Of a DNA stretch of 45,795 nucleotides, positions 38,298-45,795 are shown piece by piece. The translations under genes were made by a program, and so were the position numbers. How positions within the stretch are numbered: position 1 is the stretch's first letter; every line of letters begins with the position of its first letter. Source of the DNA: Sphingomicrobium sp. (GTDB lineage: Bacteria; Pseudomonadota; Alphaproteobacteria; Sphingomonadales; Sphingomonadaceae); the NCBI GenBank assembly GCA_025450755.1, contig JANWLR010000009.1, forward strand, positions 1 through 45,795, read 5' to 3'. The notes under the pieces were generated by a model. It was not told the origin of the DNA. It ran no database searches and worked only from the letters and a program-made list of their open reading frames with translations.

Positions 38298-38834
38298 CTA
38301 CTTGCCGCTGGTCGTGCCTGCCGTTGCGCCGCTCGGCGGTGCGGCGTTTCCGGCGGTCAGCGCATCGAGCTGCTCGGCGGTGTAGCCGATCGTCACGGTT
38401 CCGTCCGCATTGCCGCGAAGGCCCGTGCTCGGCACCTGGATCTTCTTGCCCGAGGTCAGCGTGATCGTCACGTTCCCGCTGTCGACCGCGTCGATCTTGC
38501 CGACGCTGGTTCCAGCCGAGCCGTTAACGGTCGCACCGGCAACGATCGCTTTCTGCGAAGCTGCGGCAGCAGCCTCGATCTGAGCGTCAAGCTGCGCCTG
38601 GGTCATTCCGAACAGCAGCTTGCCATTGTCCAGCGTGACGCTGGACTTGGGCACCAACGCCTCGTGCTTGTCGGTCTTGATCTGAAGGTTCTCGCCCTGG
38701 ATCGCAGCTACGGTTCCAACCGGCGCTCCGGTCGTATCGACGACCTGCATTCCAAGCGCCTGAGCGGCAGCCGGCACGGCGGTGATTGTGAGGCTAAGTG
38801 CAATCGCCCAAGTCAGTAGAGAAGTTAGTCGCAT
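38298..38834 (-). CDS. Periplasmic protein with two tandem beta-barrel-like repeats
   Basis: A 178-aa protein with a signal peptide (MRLTSLLTWAIALSLTITAV...AAAQ). The mature part is two diverged copies of one unit of about 65 residues. Unit 1 runs from DTTGAPVGTVAAIQGENLQI through KLLFGMTQAQLDAQI. Unit 2 runs from GSAGTSVGKIDAVDSGNVTI through VTIGYTAEQLDALT. Each has G-x-x-V-G-x-(V/I) near its start and a (M/Y)T-x-(A/E)QLDA-x closing motif, resembling PRC-barrel folds. Function is unknown. It lies between tpiA (67 bp upstream) and secG (65 bp downstream), on the same strand. Confidence 0.75.
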   Translation of the reverse strand: MRLTSLLTWAIALSLTITAVPAAAQALGMQVVDTTGAPVGTVAAIQGENLQIKTDKHEALVPKSSVTLDNGKLLFGMTQAQLDAQIEAAAAASQKAIVAGATVNGSAGTSVGKIDAVDSGNVTITLTSGKKIQVPSTGLRGNADGTVTIGYTAEQLDALTAGNAAPPSGATAGTTSGK

Positions 38835-38901
38835 GTATCCTTACCTTTGGTGGGCGGGGGGTCGATAGCGGATCGCTGCTGATTGTGAACTGAACGGCAA
38901 C

Positions 38902-39651
38902 TCAGCTGCCGGCGGCCGCAGCGATTACGGGCATAAAGTCCGCCGCCTTGAGGCTCGCACCGCCGACCAACGCTCCGTTCACCTCTGGAATCGAGAAGAT
39001 TTCGGCGGCGTTCGAAGGTTTGACCGAACCCCCATAGAGGATTCGGACCTGCCCCCCGTCCGAGCCAAAGCGGTCCAAGAGCTTGCCGCGGATAGCGGCG
39101 TGCATCTCCTCAATTTCGTCGCTCGTCGGAGTCTTGCCGGTGCCGATCGCCCAGATGGGCTCATAGGCGAGCGCCAGCTCCCCTTCTTCGCAGAGGCTTT
39201 GCGGGAGAGAGCCGCCAAGCTGCGTCATCACGGTTTCAATCGCAGTTCCGCTATCGCGGACCTCAATGCTCTCGCCGATGCAAAGGATTACATTGAGGCC
39301 GGCGCCGAGCGCCGCCTCCGCCTTGGCTTTCACAGCCGCGTCGCTTTCGCGCTGGGCGTCCCGCCGTTCGGAATGGCCGACGATGGTCAGGGTAGCGCCG
39401 GCGTCGACCAACATCCGGGCCGACGTGCAACCCGTGTGGGCGCCCTTGTCCGAGTGGTGGACGTCCTGTCCGCCGATCGCCAAGCCCGGGACTGCTCGCA
39501 CTGCGCGCTCGATCAAGATCGCCGGTATGCACAGGGCGACGTCAACTTCCGGATAATCGCTCGCTGCAGCAGCGATCGCCTGGATCTCGTCGATGTCGGA
39601 CGACAGGCCATGCATCTTCCAATTGCCCGCAACGAGCTTCCTAAGCAACAT
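38902..39651 (-). CDS. tpiA: Triosephosphate isomerase
   Basis: Interconverts DHAP and glyceraldehyde-3-phosphate in glycolysis/gluconeogenesis. The 249-aa barrel has catalytic Lys in AGNWKMHG, His in IVGHSERR, and Glu in LAYEPIWAIGTGKTP, with the phosphate loop ILYGGSVKPSNA. A GGAGGGA sequence abuts the ATG at 39651, unusually close; the immediately following TTG codon would be better spaced, so the start could be either of these two adjacent codons. Divergent from the PpiD-like gene; upstream of the two-repeat protein, secG and pyrG. Confidence 0.97.
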   Translation of the reverse strand: MLLRKLVAGNWKMHGLSSDIDEIQAIAAAASDYPEVDVALCIPAILIERAVRAVPGLAIGGQDVHHSDKGAHTGCTSARMLVDAGATLTIVGHSERRDAQRESDAAVKAKAEAALGAGLNVILCIGESIEVRDSGTAIETVMTQLGGSLPQSLCEEGELALAYEPIWAIGTGKTPTSDEIEEMHAAIRGKLLDRFGSDGGQVRILYGGSVKPSNAAEIFSIPEVNGALVGGASLKAADFMPVIAAAAGS

Positions 39652-39751
39652 TCCCTCCGCCCCCCGTGTCGCAACTGCCTAGCGGCGCGGCTTGATGCAC
39701 GCCAGCCTCACCCCTAAAGCGACGATCTCATATCATTCGCACCGGGATCCG

Positions 39752-41695
39752 ATGCTCTCCTTCTTTCGCCGAATTTCGAAATCCAAAATTGGCACGTGGG
39801 TTATCGCCGCAATCGGCGTTGCCATTCTCGCGGGCTTCGCGCTGGCGGACCTGTCCAACTTCGGCACCGGCCAGATGGGCTTCGGGATGGGCAGTTCGAC
39901 ATTGGCGCAGGTCGGGGACCAGAACGTCAGCGACAAGGACATGAGCGATGCCATGCAGCGGCGGCTGCAGCAGGTTCGGCAACAACGTCCGGATGCAGAC
40001 TATGCAAGCGTCATCGGCGACTTCAACGCCGTGCTCGATGCCTTGGTTGAGCAGGGCAGCTTGCTCGCCTTTGCGGACAAATATCATTTCCCGCTGTCGA
40101 AGCGGCTTATCGATGCCGAAATCGCGCAAATTCCGGGTACGAAGGGACTGAACGGCCAGTTCAGCGAGCAGGCATATCAGCAGTTCCTGGCGCAGCAGCG
40201 GCTATCCGACGCGGAAGTTCGCCAGATCATTTCCGGCGACCTGCTTCAGCGCCTCATCCTGGCCCCGGTCCTCGCTAATCTGCGCGTGCCGGTCGGGATG
40301 GCGACTCCTTACGCGTCGATGCTCCTCGAGGCACGCGAGGGTGAGGCTGCAATCATCCCTGCCGAAGCATTCAAGACGGGGCTCAATCCGACGGACGCGC
40401 AAGTGCAGCAATATTATGCGGCGAATCGGGCCCGCTACATGATCCCCGAGCAGCGCATGCTGCGAATTGCACGGATCGGCCCCGACCAGGTCTCCAACGT
40501 GACCGCCTCCGATCAGGAAATCGCGAAATATTATAATGACAACAAGGCGACATACGCCGCGAGCGAAACGCGATCGCTGAGCCAGGTAGTCGTGCAGGAC
40601 CAGGCAACCGCGAATGGCATCGCACAGCGCGCCAAGGGCGGCGCAACGCTTGCCGCCGCCGCCTCTCCCGCCGGCTCGAATGCAGCCGTCACCTCGCTCA
40701 ATGATCAGAGCCAGCAAGCCTATGCGGGAGTCGCAGGCAATGCTGCTGCCAATGCGGTCTTCGCAGCATCCGCTGGCGCTGTGGTCGGACCGATAAAGAC
40801 GGATTTCGGCTGGGCCGTCGTCAAGATCGATTCGGTCAAGAAGGGGGGCGGCAAGTCTCTCGATCAGGCCAAAGCTGAAATTGCCGCCAAGCTCAACACG
40901 GACAAGCGCAAGGGAGCGATCGAAGACCTCGTCGCGAAGGTGCAGGACGCGCTCGACAACGGCAGCAACTTCACGGAGGCGGTCGGCGGCGCCAAGCTTC
41001 CGGTCACGACGACACCCTTGATCACGGCAAACGGCATGTCGCGGACGGATGCGTCCTACAAGCTGCCGCCAGAGCTCGCGCCCGTATTGAAAAGCGGGTT
41101 TGCAATTGCTCCGAACGACGAGCCGGAGGTCGTCGCACTTGGCGGCGACCAGGGATATGCCGTCGTCTCTCCATCGCAGATTGTCCCAAGCGCACCGGCT
41201 CCGCTCGCAAACATCCACGATCAGGTTGCAAGCGACTGGGTCAACGAACAGGCGGTGCAACGTGCTCGCTCCGCAGCTCAGCAGATTGCCGCCAAGGCGT
41301 CGGGCAATGCGTCCCTCGCTGATGCGATCAAAGCTGCAGGCGCGTCCCTTCCGGCGCCGCGCCCGATTGCTGCCCGTCGGATCCAGATTTCGGACGCGCA
41401 GGGCAATATTGCCCCGGCGCTCAGGCTTTTGTTCACGACCGGCGTCGGCAAGAGCAGCATGGCTCCTAATCCGCAAGGCGGCGGCTTTTTCGTTGTGAAG
41501 ACGAACAAGATCACGCCAGGTAATGCGATGATCTCGCCGGGCTTGATCGGCCAGGTGCAAAGCCAGCTCAATCAAGCGAGCGTCAGTGATTATGCGCAGG
41601 AGTTCGTTGCCGATCTCAAGCGCGAAATGAAGGTGAAGCGGAACGAGAGTGCGATTCAGGGCTTCAAGGCGAGGCTCCTGAGCAGCGGCGGTTAA
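39752..41695 (+). CDS. PpiD-like membrane-anchored chaperone / PPIase
   Basis: A 647-aa periplasmic folding factor. The N-terminus (MLSFFRRISKSKIGTWVIAA) leads into one membrane helix (VIAAIGVAILAGFALADL), then a SurA_N-type helical domain (residues ~50-230) with VGDQNVSDKDMSDAMQRRLQ, a parvulin domain (about 265-370) with LSQVVVQDQATANGIAQRAK and GPIKTDFGWAVVKIDSVKKG, and a long C-terminal helical region. Domain order matches PpiD, which sits at the Sec translocon exit; the parvulin domain lacks the usual GGDLG motif, so isomerase activity is doubtful. ATG at 39752 chosen because the membrane topology starts there. Confidence 0.9.
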   Translation: MLSFFRRISKSKIGTWVIAAIGVAILAGFALADLSNFGTGQMGFGMGSSTLAQVGDQNVSDKDMSDAMQRRLQQVRQQRPDADYASVIGDFNAVLDALVEQGSLLAFADKYHFPLSKRLIDAEIAQIPGTKGLNGQFSEQAYQQFLAQQRLSDAEVRQIISGDLLQRLILAPVLANLRVPVGMATPYASMLLEAREGEAAIIPAEAFKTGLNPTDAQVQQYYAANRARYMIPEQRMLRIARIGPDQVSNVTASDQEIAKYYNDNKATYAASETRSLSQVVVQDQATANGIAQRAKGGATLAAAASPAGSNAAVTSLNDQSQQAYAGVAGNAAANAVFAASAGAVVGPIKTDFGWAVVKIDSVKKGGGKSLDQAKAEIAAKLNTDKRKGAIEDLVAKVQDALDNGSNFTEAVGGAKLPVTTTPLITANGMSRTDASYKLPPELAPVLKSGFAIAPNDEPEVVALGGDQGYAVVSPSQIVPSAPAPLANIHDQVASDWVNEQAVQRARSAAQQIAAKASGNASLADAIKAAGASLPAPRPIAARRIQISDAQGNIAPALRLLFTTGVGKSSMAPNPQGGGFFVVKTNKITPGNAMISPGLIGQVQSQLNQASVSDYAQEFVADLKREMKVKRNESAIQGFKARLLSSGG

Positions 41696-41717
41696 GAAGA
41701 CTGCTTCGCGAAGGCGG

Positions 41718-41746
41718 TTGACCTTCGCCTGTTTGTTGCCTAAAAG
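41718..41746 (+). promoter_or_regulatory. lexA: Predicted sigma-70-type promoter of lexA
   Basis: TTGACC at 41718-41723, 17-bp spacer, TAAAAG at 41741-41746. The SOS box begins at the last base of the -10 element, so LexA would block its own promoter. Confidence 0.55.
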
Positions 41747-41760
41747 TTCCCCGTTCGTTC
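41746..41760 (+). promoter_or_regulatory. LexA (SOS) box in lexA promoter
   Basis: GTTC-CCCGTTC-GTTC is an exact match to the alphaproteobacterial direct-repeat SOS box GTTC-N7-GTTC, placed 21 bp before the lexA start and overlapping its promoter. Indicates autoregulation. Confidence 0.8.
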
Positions 41761-41781
41761 CTTTCGGGGGAGTGCCTGCCG

Positions 41782-42432
41782 ATGCTCACCGCGAAGCAGC
41801 GTGAATTGCTGCTCTTCATCGACAACCGCCTGAAAGAGAGCGGGATCAGTCCAAGTTTCGACGAAATGCGCGAAGCACTCGACCTCAAATCGAAGTCAGG
41901 CGTGCATCGGCTGATCTCCGCGCTCGAGGAACGTGGTTTCATCCGGCGTCTCCCCAACCGGGCGCGGGCGCTGGAAGTGCTCAAACTTCCGGAGACCCGG
42001 CCATCCGCAACGGTAACTCCGATCCGCCCCCTTGCCGCCGCCCCGGCAAACGATGTGATGGACATTCCCCTGCACGGGCGCATCGCGGCCGGAACGCCGA
42101 TTGAAGCACTGCAGGGAACCGAAAGCTTCGCTGTGCCCGCAGCGCTGCTCGGGCCGGGCGAGCACTATGCCTTGGAAGTCGCAGGCGATTCGATGGTTGA
42201 AGAAGGAATCCTCGACGGCGATTTCGCGCTGATACGCAAGTCCGACACGGCCCGGGACGGCGAAATCGTCGTCGCTCTTATCGACAATGAGGAAGCAACC
42301 CTGAAGACCTATCGGCGCGAGGGCCGGATGATCCGCCTCGATCCGGCAAACAGTCGCTATGAGCCGCAGCGCTACGATGAGAGCCGTGTCCAGATCCAGG
42401 GACGGCTCGCGGGCCTGATTCGCCGCTATTGA
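41782..42432 (+). CDS. lexA: LexA repressor
   Basis: SOS-response repressor, self-cleaved on RecA activation. The 216-aa protein begins [20 protein letters not shown] with a winged-helix DNA-binding domain; [20 protein letters not shown] is the recognition region. The cleavage site is Ala103-Gly104 in [11 protein letters not shown]; catalytic Ser137 in [11 protein letters not shown] and Lys175 in [11 protein letters not shown] proline/alanine linker (residues ~70-90) is longer than in E. coli, as in other alphaproteobacteria. GGGGGAG ribosome site precedes the ATG. Confidence 0.97.
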   Translation: MLTAKQRELLLFIDNRLKESGISPSFDEMREALDLKSKSGVHRLISALEERGFIRRLPNRARALEVLKLPETRPSATVTPIRPLAAAPANDVMDIPLHGRIAAGTPIEALQGTESFAVPAALLGPGEHYALEVAGDSMVEEGILDGDFALIRKSDTARDGEIVVALIDNEEATLKTYRREGRMIRLDPANSRYEPQRYDESRVQIQGRLAGLIRRY

Positions 42433-42479
42433 GGGATCGGGTTTCAGCCCAGGGATGCGACCCGACGCGGCCGGCGACG

Positions 42480-42830
42480 CTATCCACCCATGGCCGCTTG
42501 CCGAGATAAATCGAAAGCCCTCCCCGTGCTCTTCAGCGCAGGCGCGTCGAGCTTCGGCCAGTGGAGGCGGCATCCGCGGGGCAGGCGCCGGTCAGAGACC
42601 AAGCGCGCTTCCTGCCCTGCCGGGTTGCAAAGCAGTGCCGGCGCGAAGAACGGCAGTGATGCACAGGAACGCCTTCCATTCGGCCGGGCTATCGAGCGCG
42701 AACCAGGCAGCGATCCTAGCGCCGAAGCCACCCCGAACCATGGCGTAAGCTGAGCAAGTTCCGCCTCGAGGAGCTTTTCCAGACCCTCCCCAGTCGCGGG
42801 AAATCCCCGTCTTCCAATCGCACCGAGCAC
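42480..42830 (-). pseudogene. Decayed 5' remnant of comEC
   Basis: The 497 bp between lexA and gltX hold no intact gene, but the minus strand carries N-terminal ComEC pieces in two frames. Frame 1: LEKLLEAELAQLTPWFGVA, like the 'LEAERDQLPLWLPVALG' start of sphingomonad ComEC. Frame 2: FGARIAAWFALDSPAEWKAF, like 'LGxGIAAWFALPGPxxWxAF', ending at a TGA at 42594. Frame 1 again: RGCRLHWPKLDAPALKS, like 'GCxLxWxxxxxxAPxL'. So the reading frame shifts and shifts back, then ends at a TAG at 42482-42480; the remaining ~600 codons (channel and metallo-beta-lactamase-like domains) are absent. comEC lies between lexA and gltX in many alphaproteobacteria, in this orientation, which supports the call. Start coordinate approximate. 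Confidence 0.68.
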
Positions 42831-42929
42831 GCTGTGGAAGAGGCGCTTCCCCTATGTTAGGGGCGCTCGTCCATTGCATTGCAGCATGAAGAGAAGAGGA
42901 ATGCGCGCCACAGCGCAAGCGAGAGAAAT

Positions 42930-44342
42930 TTGAGCAGCCCAGATCCTAGCGCGCGGCCCGTCGTTACACGTTTCGCCCCCTCACCGACCGGTTATCTCCA
43001 CATCGGCGGGGCGCGTACTGCGTTGTTCAACTGGCTCTTCTCCAAGCATCACGGCGGCAAGTTCCTGCTTCGGATCGAGGACACCGACCGCGCCCGCTCG
43101 ACGAAGGAAGCGATCGACGCAATCCTCGATGGAATGCGTTGGCTCGGCCTCGATTGGGACGGGCACGAATATTATCAGTCGCAATTCTGGTCGCGGCACG
43201 CCGAGATCGCGCATCGGCTGCTCGATCGTGGCGCCGCCTACCGCTGCTACATGACGCAGGAGGAGTTGGCGGAGCAGCGCGAGGCTGCGAAACGAAATCG
43301 CCGGCCGTTTCGGATCAGCAGTCCCTGGCGCGAAGTTGCCGAGGAGCAAGGCGACAGGCCGTTCGTCATCCGTCTTAAAGCACCGCGCGAGGGGGAGACG
43401 GTCATCGATGACCGCGTTCAGGGACGAGTGACCGTCCAAAACGCCGAGATCGACGATTTCGTCCTGCTCCGTTCGGACGGAACGCCGACCTACATGCTTG
43501 CAGTGGTGGTCGACGATCACGACATGGGAGTCACTCACGTGATCCGCGGCGACGACCATCTCAACAATGCCTTTCGTCAGATCGGGATTATTCGTGCAAT
43601 GGGCTGGCCGGAACCGACCTACGCGCATGTTCCGCTGATCCACGGACCGGATGGCGCCAAGCTCAGCAAAAGACACGGGGCGATGGGCGTGGACGCCTAT
43701 CGCGATGAGCTTGGCCTCCTTCCCGAAGCGGTCTCCAATTACCTGCTGCGCCTCGGCTGGGGCCACGGCGATGACGAGATCATCAGCCGGGAGCAGGCGA
43801 TCGCCTGGTTCGACCTCGATCATGTCGGCAAGTCGCCTTCGAGGTTCGATTTCAAGAAGCTCGAGAATCTGAACGGGCACTACATCCGCGAAGCGGACGA
43901 CCAACGGCTGGCGGACCTTGTCGCGCCACGGCTCGGCATCACGGATCGGAAAAAAATGCTGCTGGTGCAGGCGATGCCCGAGCTCAAGCCGCGTGCAAAC
44001 ACTCTGCTCCAGCTCGCGGACGGTGCTCGGTTCCTGTTCGCGACCCGCCCGCTCGATTTCGAAGAGGCCGCGGCGGCGCTGCTGACGACTGAGGCGCGCA
44101 CACTTCTTGCTGCAACGCACAACAAGCTTGTTGCCCTTGCGAAATGGGACCGGGAATCGCTAGAGGCAGTCATCCGCGAGGTCGCGGAGAACAGCGGCAT
44201 CAAGCTCGGCAAGGTCGCCCAGCCCTTACGCGCTGCTCTCACGGGGCGAACGACATCTCCGGGAATTTTTGACGTGCTTGCGTTGTTGGGCCGTGAGGAG
44301 AGCCTCGCCCGCATCGCGGACCAGATGGAGCCGAAGGAATGA
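42930..44342 (+). CDS. gltX: Glutamate-tRNA ligase
   Basis: Charges tRNA-Glu. The 470-aa product has the class I HIGH-type motif in [20 protein letters not shown], the KMSKS-type [14 protein letters not shown], and [20 protein letters not shown]. The anticodon-binding C-terminal domain includes [24 protein letters not shown] start at a TTG at 42930, after GCGAGAGAAA, giving [18 protein letters not shown]; no in-frame ATG exists before the conserved region. The stop overlaps the gltA start by 4 bp. Confidence 0.95.
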   Translation: MSSPDPSARPVVTRFAPSPTGYLHIGGARTALFNWLFSKHHGGKFLLRIEDTDRARSTKEAIDAILDGMRWLGLDWDGHEYYQSQFWSRHAEIAHRLLDRGAAYRCYMTQEELAEQREAAKRNRRPFRISSPWREVAEEQGDRPFVIRLKAPREGETVIDDRVQGRVTVQNAEIDDFVLLRSDGTPTYMLAVVVDDHDMGVTHVIRGDDHLNNAFRQIGIIRAMGWPEPTYAHVPLIHGPDGAKLSKRHGAMGVDAYRDELGLLPEAVSNYLLRLGWGHGDDEIISREQAIAWFDLDHVGKSPSRFDFKKLENLNGHYIREADDQRLADLVAPRLGITDRKKMLLVQAMPELKPRANTLLQLADGARFLFATRPLDFEEAAAALLTTEARTLLAATHNKLVALAKWDRESLEAVIREVAENSGIKLGKVAQPLRAALTGRTTSPGIFDVLALLGREESLARIADQMEPKE

Positions 44343-45625
44343 CCGATCAGACCGTGAGCCTCGGAGTGGAGGGCTCGAATTTCAACTACCCCGTGCTTGA
44401 CGGCTCCGTCGGCCCCGAAGTGATCGATATCCGCAAGCTCTACGGGCAAACGGGCATGTTCACCTACGACCCCGGATTCACTTCGACGGCGAGCTGCGAG
44501 AGCGCGATCACGTACATCGATGGCGAGAAAGGCATACTCCTCCATCGGGGCTATCCGATCGACCAGCTTGCCGAGCATTCGAGCTTCATGGAGGTCGCCT
44601 ACCTGCTCCTTCATGGCGAGCTTCCGTCGAACAAGGAGCTGAACGACTTCGTCTACACCATCAGCCGTCATACGATGGTGCACGAGCAGCTCGCGACCTT
44701 CTTCCGCGGGTTCCGCCGCGATGCGCATCCGATGGCGATCATGTGCGGAGTCGTCGGGGCGCTGTCATCCTTTTATCACGACAGCACGGACATCACCGAT
44801 CCCGAACAGAGGATGATCGCTTCGCACCGGCTGATCGCGAAGATGCCGACGATCGCGGCGATGGCCTTCAAATATTCGATCGGCCAACCGTTCATGTATC
44901 CTCAGAACAGCCTCAGCTACACGGGCAACTTCCTCCGGATGACCTTTGGCGTTCCGGCCGAGCCGTACGAGGTGAATCCGGTAATCGAGCGCGCAATGCG
45001 CCGAATCTTCATCCTCCACGCCGACCACGAGCAGAACGCGTCGACCTCGACGGTCCGGCTTGCGGGATCATCGGGAGCCAATCCGTTCGCGTGCATCGCC
45101 GCCGGCATCGCGTGCCTGTGGGGTCCAGCGCACGGCGGAGCCAATGAAGCCGCGCTCAACATGCTGCGCGAGATCGGGCGCGTCGACCGGATTCCGGAAT
45201 ATATCGCTCGGGCAAAGGACAAGAACGATCCATTCCGTCTGATGGGCTTCGGCCACCGCGTCTACAAGAACTTCGACCCGCGCGCGAAAGTGATGAAGGC
45301 GACTGCGGACGAGGTCCTGAAGGAGCTCGGCAAGTCCGACCCTGTCCTCGATGTCGCCAAGGAGCTCGAACACATCGCTCTGAACGACGAATATTTCATT
45401 GAGAAAAAGCTCTACCCGAACGTCGATTTCTATTCGGGCGTAATCCTCAATGCGATCGGCTTTCCGACGGACATGTTTACGGCGCTGTTCGCGGTCGCCC
45501 GCACCGTCGGATGGGTCGCCCAGTGGAACGAGATGATCGCCGACCCCGAGCAAAAGATCGGCCGCCCGCGCCAACTTTATGTCGGCGCGACGCAGCGCGA
45601 CTACATACCGCTCGACAAGCGCTAA
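44339..45625 (+). CDS. gltA: Citrate synthase
   Basis: Condenses acetyl-CoA with oxaloacetate in the TCA cycle. The 428-aa type II (NADH-sensitive hexamer class) enzyme carries [20 protein letters not shown], the catalytic His in [15 protein letters not shown] and the catalytic Asp in [20 protein letters not shown]. Length and motifs match Gram-negative GltA. ATG overlaps the gltX stop. Its TAA overlaps the TAG of the convergent histidine kinase gene by sharing CTAA. Confidence 0.97.
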   Translation: MTDQTVSLGVEGSNFNYPVLDGSVGPEVIDIRKLYGQTGMFTYDPGFTSTASCESAITYIDGEKGILLHRGYPIDQLAEHSSFMEVAYLLLHGELPSNKELNDFVYTISRHTMVHEQLATFFRGFRRDAHPMAIMCGVVGALSSFYHDSTDITDPEQRMIASHRLIAKMPTIAAMAFKYSIGQPFMYPQNSLSYTGNFLRMTFGVPAEPYEVNPVIERAMRRIFILHADHEQNASTSTVRLAGSSGANPFACIAAGIACLWGPAHGGANEAALNMLREIGRVDRIPEYIARAKDKNDPFRLMGFGHRVYKNFDPRAKVMKATADEVLKELGKSDPVLDVAKELEHIALNDEYFIEKKLYPNVDFYSGVILNAIGFPTDMFTALFAVARTVGWVAQWNEMIADPEQKIGRPRQLYVGATQRDYIPLDKR

Positions 45626-45795
45626 GCGGCTGGAAGAGTGAGCGTGAAACGCGCGCCTTCATGGGGTGCGCTGTCGAGCGTCACGTCCCCGCCCATTGAC
45701 CGCGCAAGCCGGCGGGCAATCGCCAGGCCGAGGCCCGTGCCGCCCTCTTTCGGATGGGCGCGCTCGAATCGCTCGAAGATGCGCTGTTGGTCGGC
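45622..45795 (-). CDS. Sensor histidine kinase, C-terminal fragment at window edge
   Basis: Only the last 57 codons are in the window. They encode the end of a HATPase_c domain: [13 protein letters not shown] (F-box), [20 protein letters not shown] (G2 box) and [20 protein letters not shown] before TAG. This is typical of membrane or hybrid histidine kinases; the sensor part lies beyond the right edge. The reading frame has no start in the window. Its stop overlaps that of gltA on the other strand. Confidence 0.88.
   Translation of the reverse strand, partial: ADQQRIFERFERAHPKEGGTGLGLAIARRLARSMGGDVTLDSAPHEGARFTLTLPAA

Noticed and set aside
39652-39751. Possible promoter TTGATG-N17-TAAAGC for the PpiD-like gene
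   Set aside because: Poor -10 match; too weak to list as a feature.
40202-41575. 457-codon minus-strand frame across the PpiD-like gene
   Set aside because: Shadow of the intact PpiD-like coding strand; composition is Arg/Cys/Ile-biased as expected for a reverse frame.
42981-44120. 379-codon minus-strand frame across gltX
   Set aside because: Antisense to an intact gltX with all catalytic motifs; no domain seen.

Overview
This is GC-rich, gene-dense chromosomal DNA from an alphaproteobacterium, most likely a member of the Sphingomonadales. The evidence is the gene order (tpiA-secG-pyrG, guaB with an RsmB-type methyltransferase, and pckA / chvI-chvG-hprK-rapZ-PTS IIA-HPr-trmH), a kinase-only short HprK, a direct-repeat SOS box of the form GTTC-N7-GTTC, and many TTG/GTG starts coupled to the preceding stop codon. 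I saw no tRNA, rRNA, IS element, prophage or CRISPR array. The window is a core genome segment cut at both ends: a DUF2066-like gene at the left edge and a histidine kinase at the right edge.

Layout. 1-5.2 kb: DUF2066-like protein (minus), then purM-purN-MmcQ/YjbR-small membrane protein with overlapping starts, then a cardiolipin synthase. 5.2-7.6 kb (minus): pepA, holC, ndk. 7.8-13.3 kb (plus): the outer-membrane biogenesis and housekeeping run lptD-surA-pdxA-rsmA. 13.3-17.3 kb (minus): CitE-like lyase, guaB, rsmB-like, TPR protein. 17.4-18.8 kb: SPFH protein with its NfeD partner. 18.8-22.8 kb (minus): pckA, a 148-aa unknown and a DUF885 hydrolase. 23.0-28.1 kb: the ChvI/ChvG two-component system translationally coupled to hprK, rapZ, an EIIA-Man-type protein, HPr and a SpoU-family RNA methyltransferase. 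No Enzyme I gene lies in the window. 28.3-30.6 kb: rmuC (minus), divergent from a 17-cysteine copper-storage-like protein and a lipoprotein. 30.6-33.5 kb: recR-def (minus) divergent from fmt-truA. 33.5-36 kb (minus): a 49-aa membrane peptide, trxB and a PLP-fold decarboxylase homologue without the PLP lysine. 36-39.7 kb (minus): tpiA, a two-repeat periplasmic protein, secG, pyrG. 39.8-45.8 kb: PpiD-like chaperone, lexA, a decayed comEC remnant, gltX, gltA and a histidine kinase fragment.

Themes. Carbon and cell-envelope control (PckA, ChvG/I, PTS-type phosphocarriers, RapZ) sits beside envelope assembly factors (LptD, SurA, PpiD, SecG, cardiolipin synthase, SPFH/NfeD). DNA damage control is visible as two exact LexA-type boxes, one at lexA and one just upstream of rmuC.

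I do not see a clearly new multi-gene system. The best leads are the lysine-less decarboxylase homologue, the SOS box at the rmuC/copper-protein divergent region, the comEC remnant with apparent loss of genes next to lexA, a 14-bp perfect palindrome at the start of the pckA transcript, and the internally duplicated periplasmic protein beside tpiA/secG. All calls come from reading the sequence; no database search was run.
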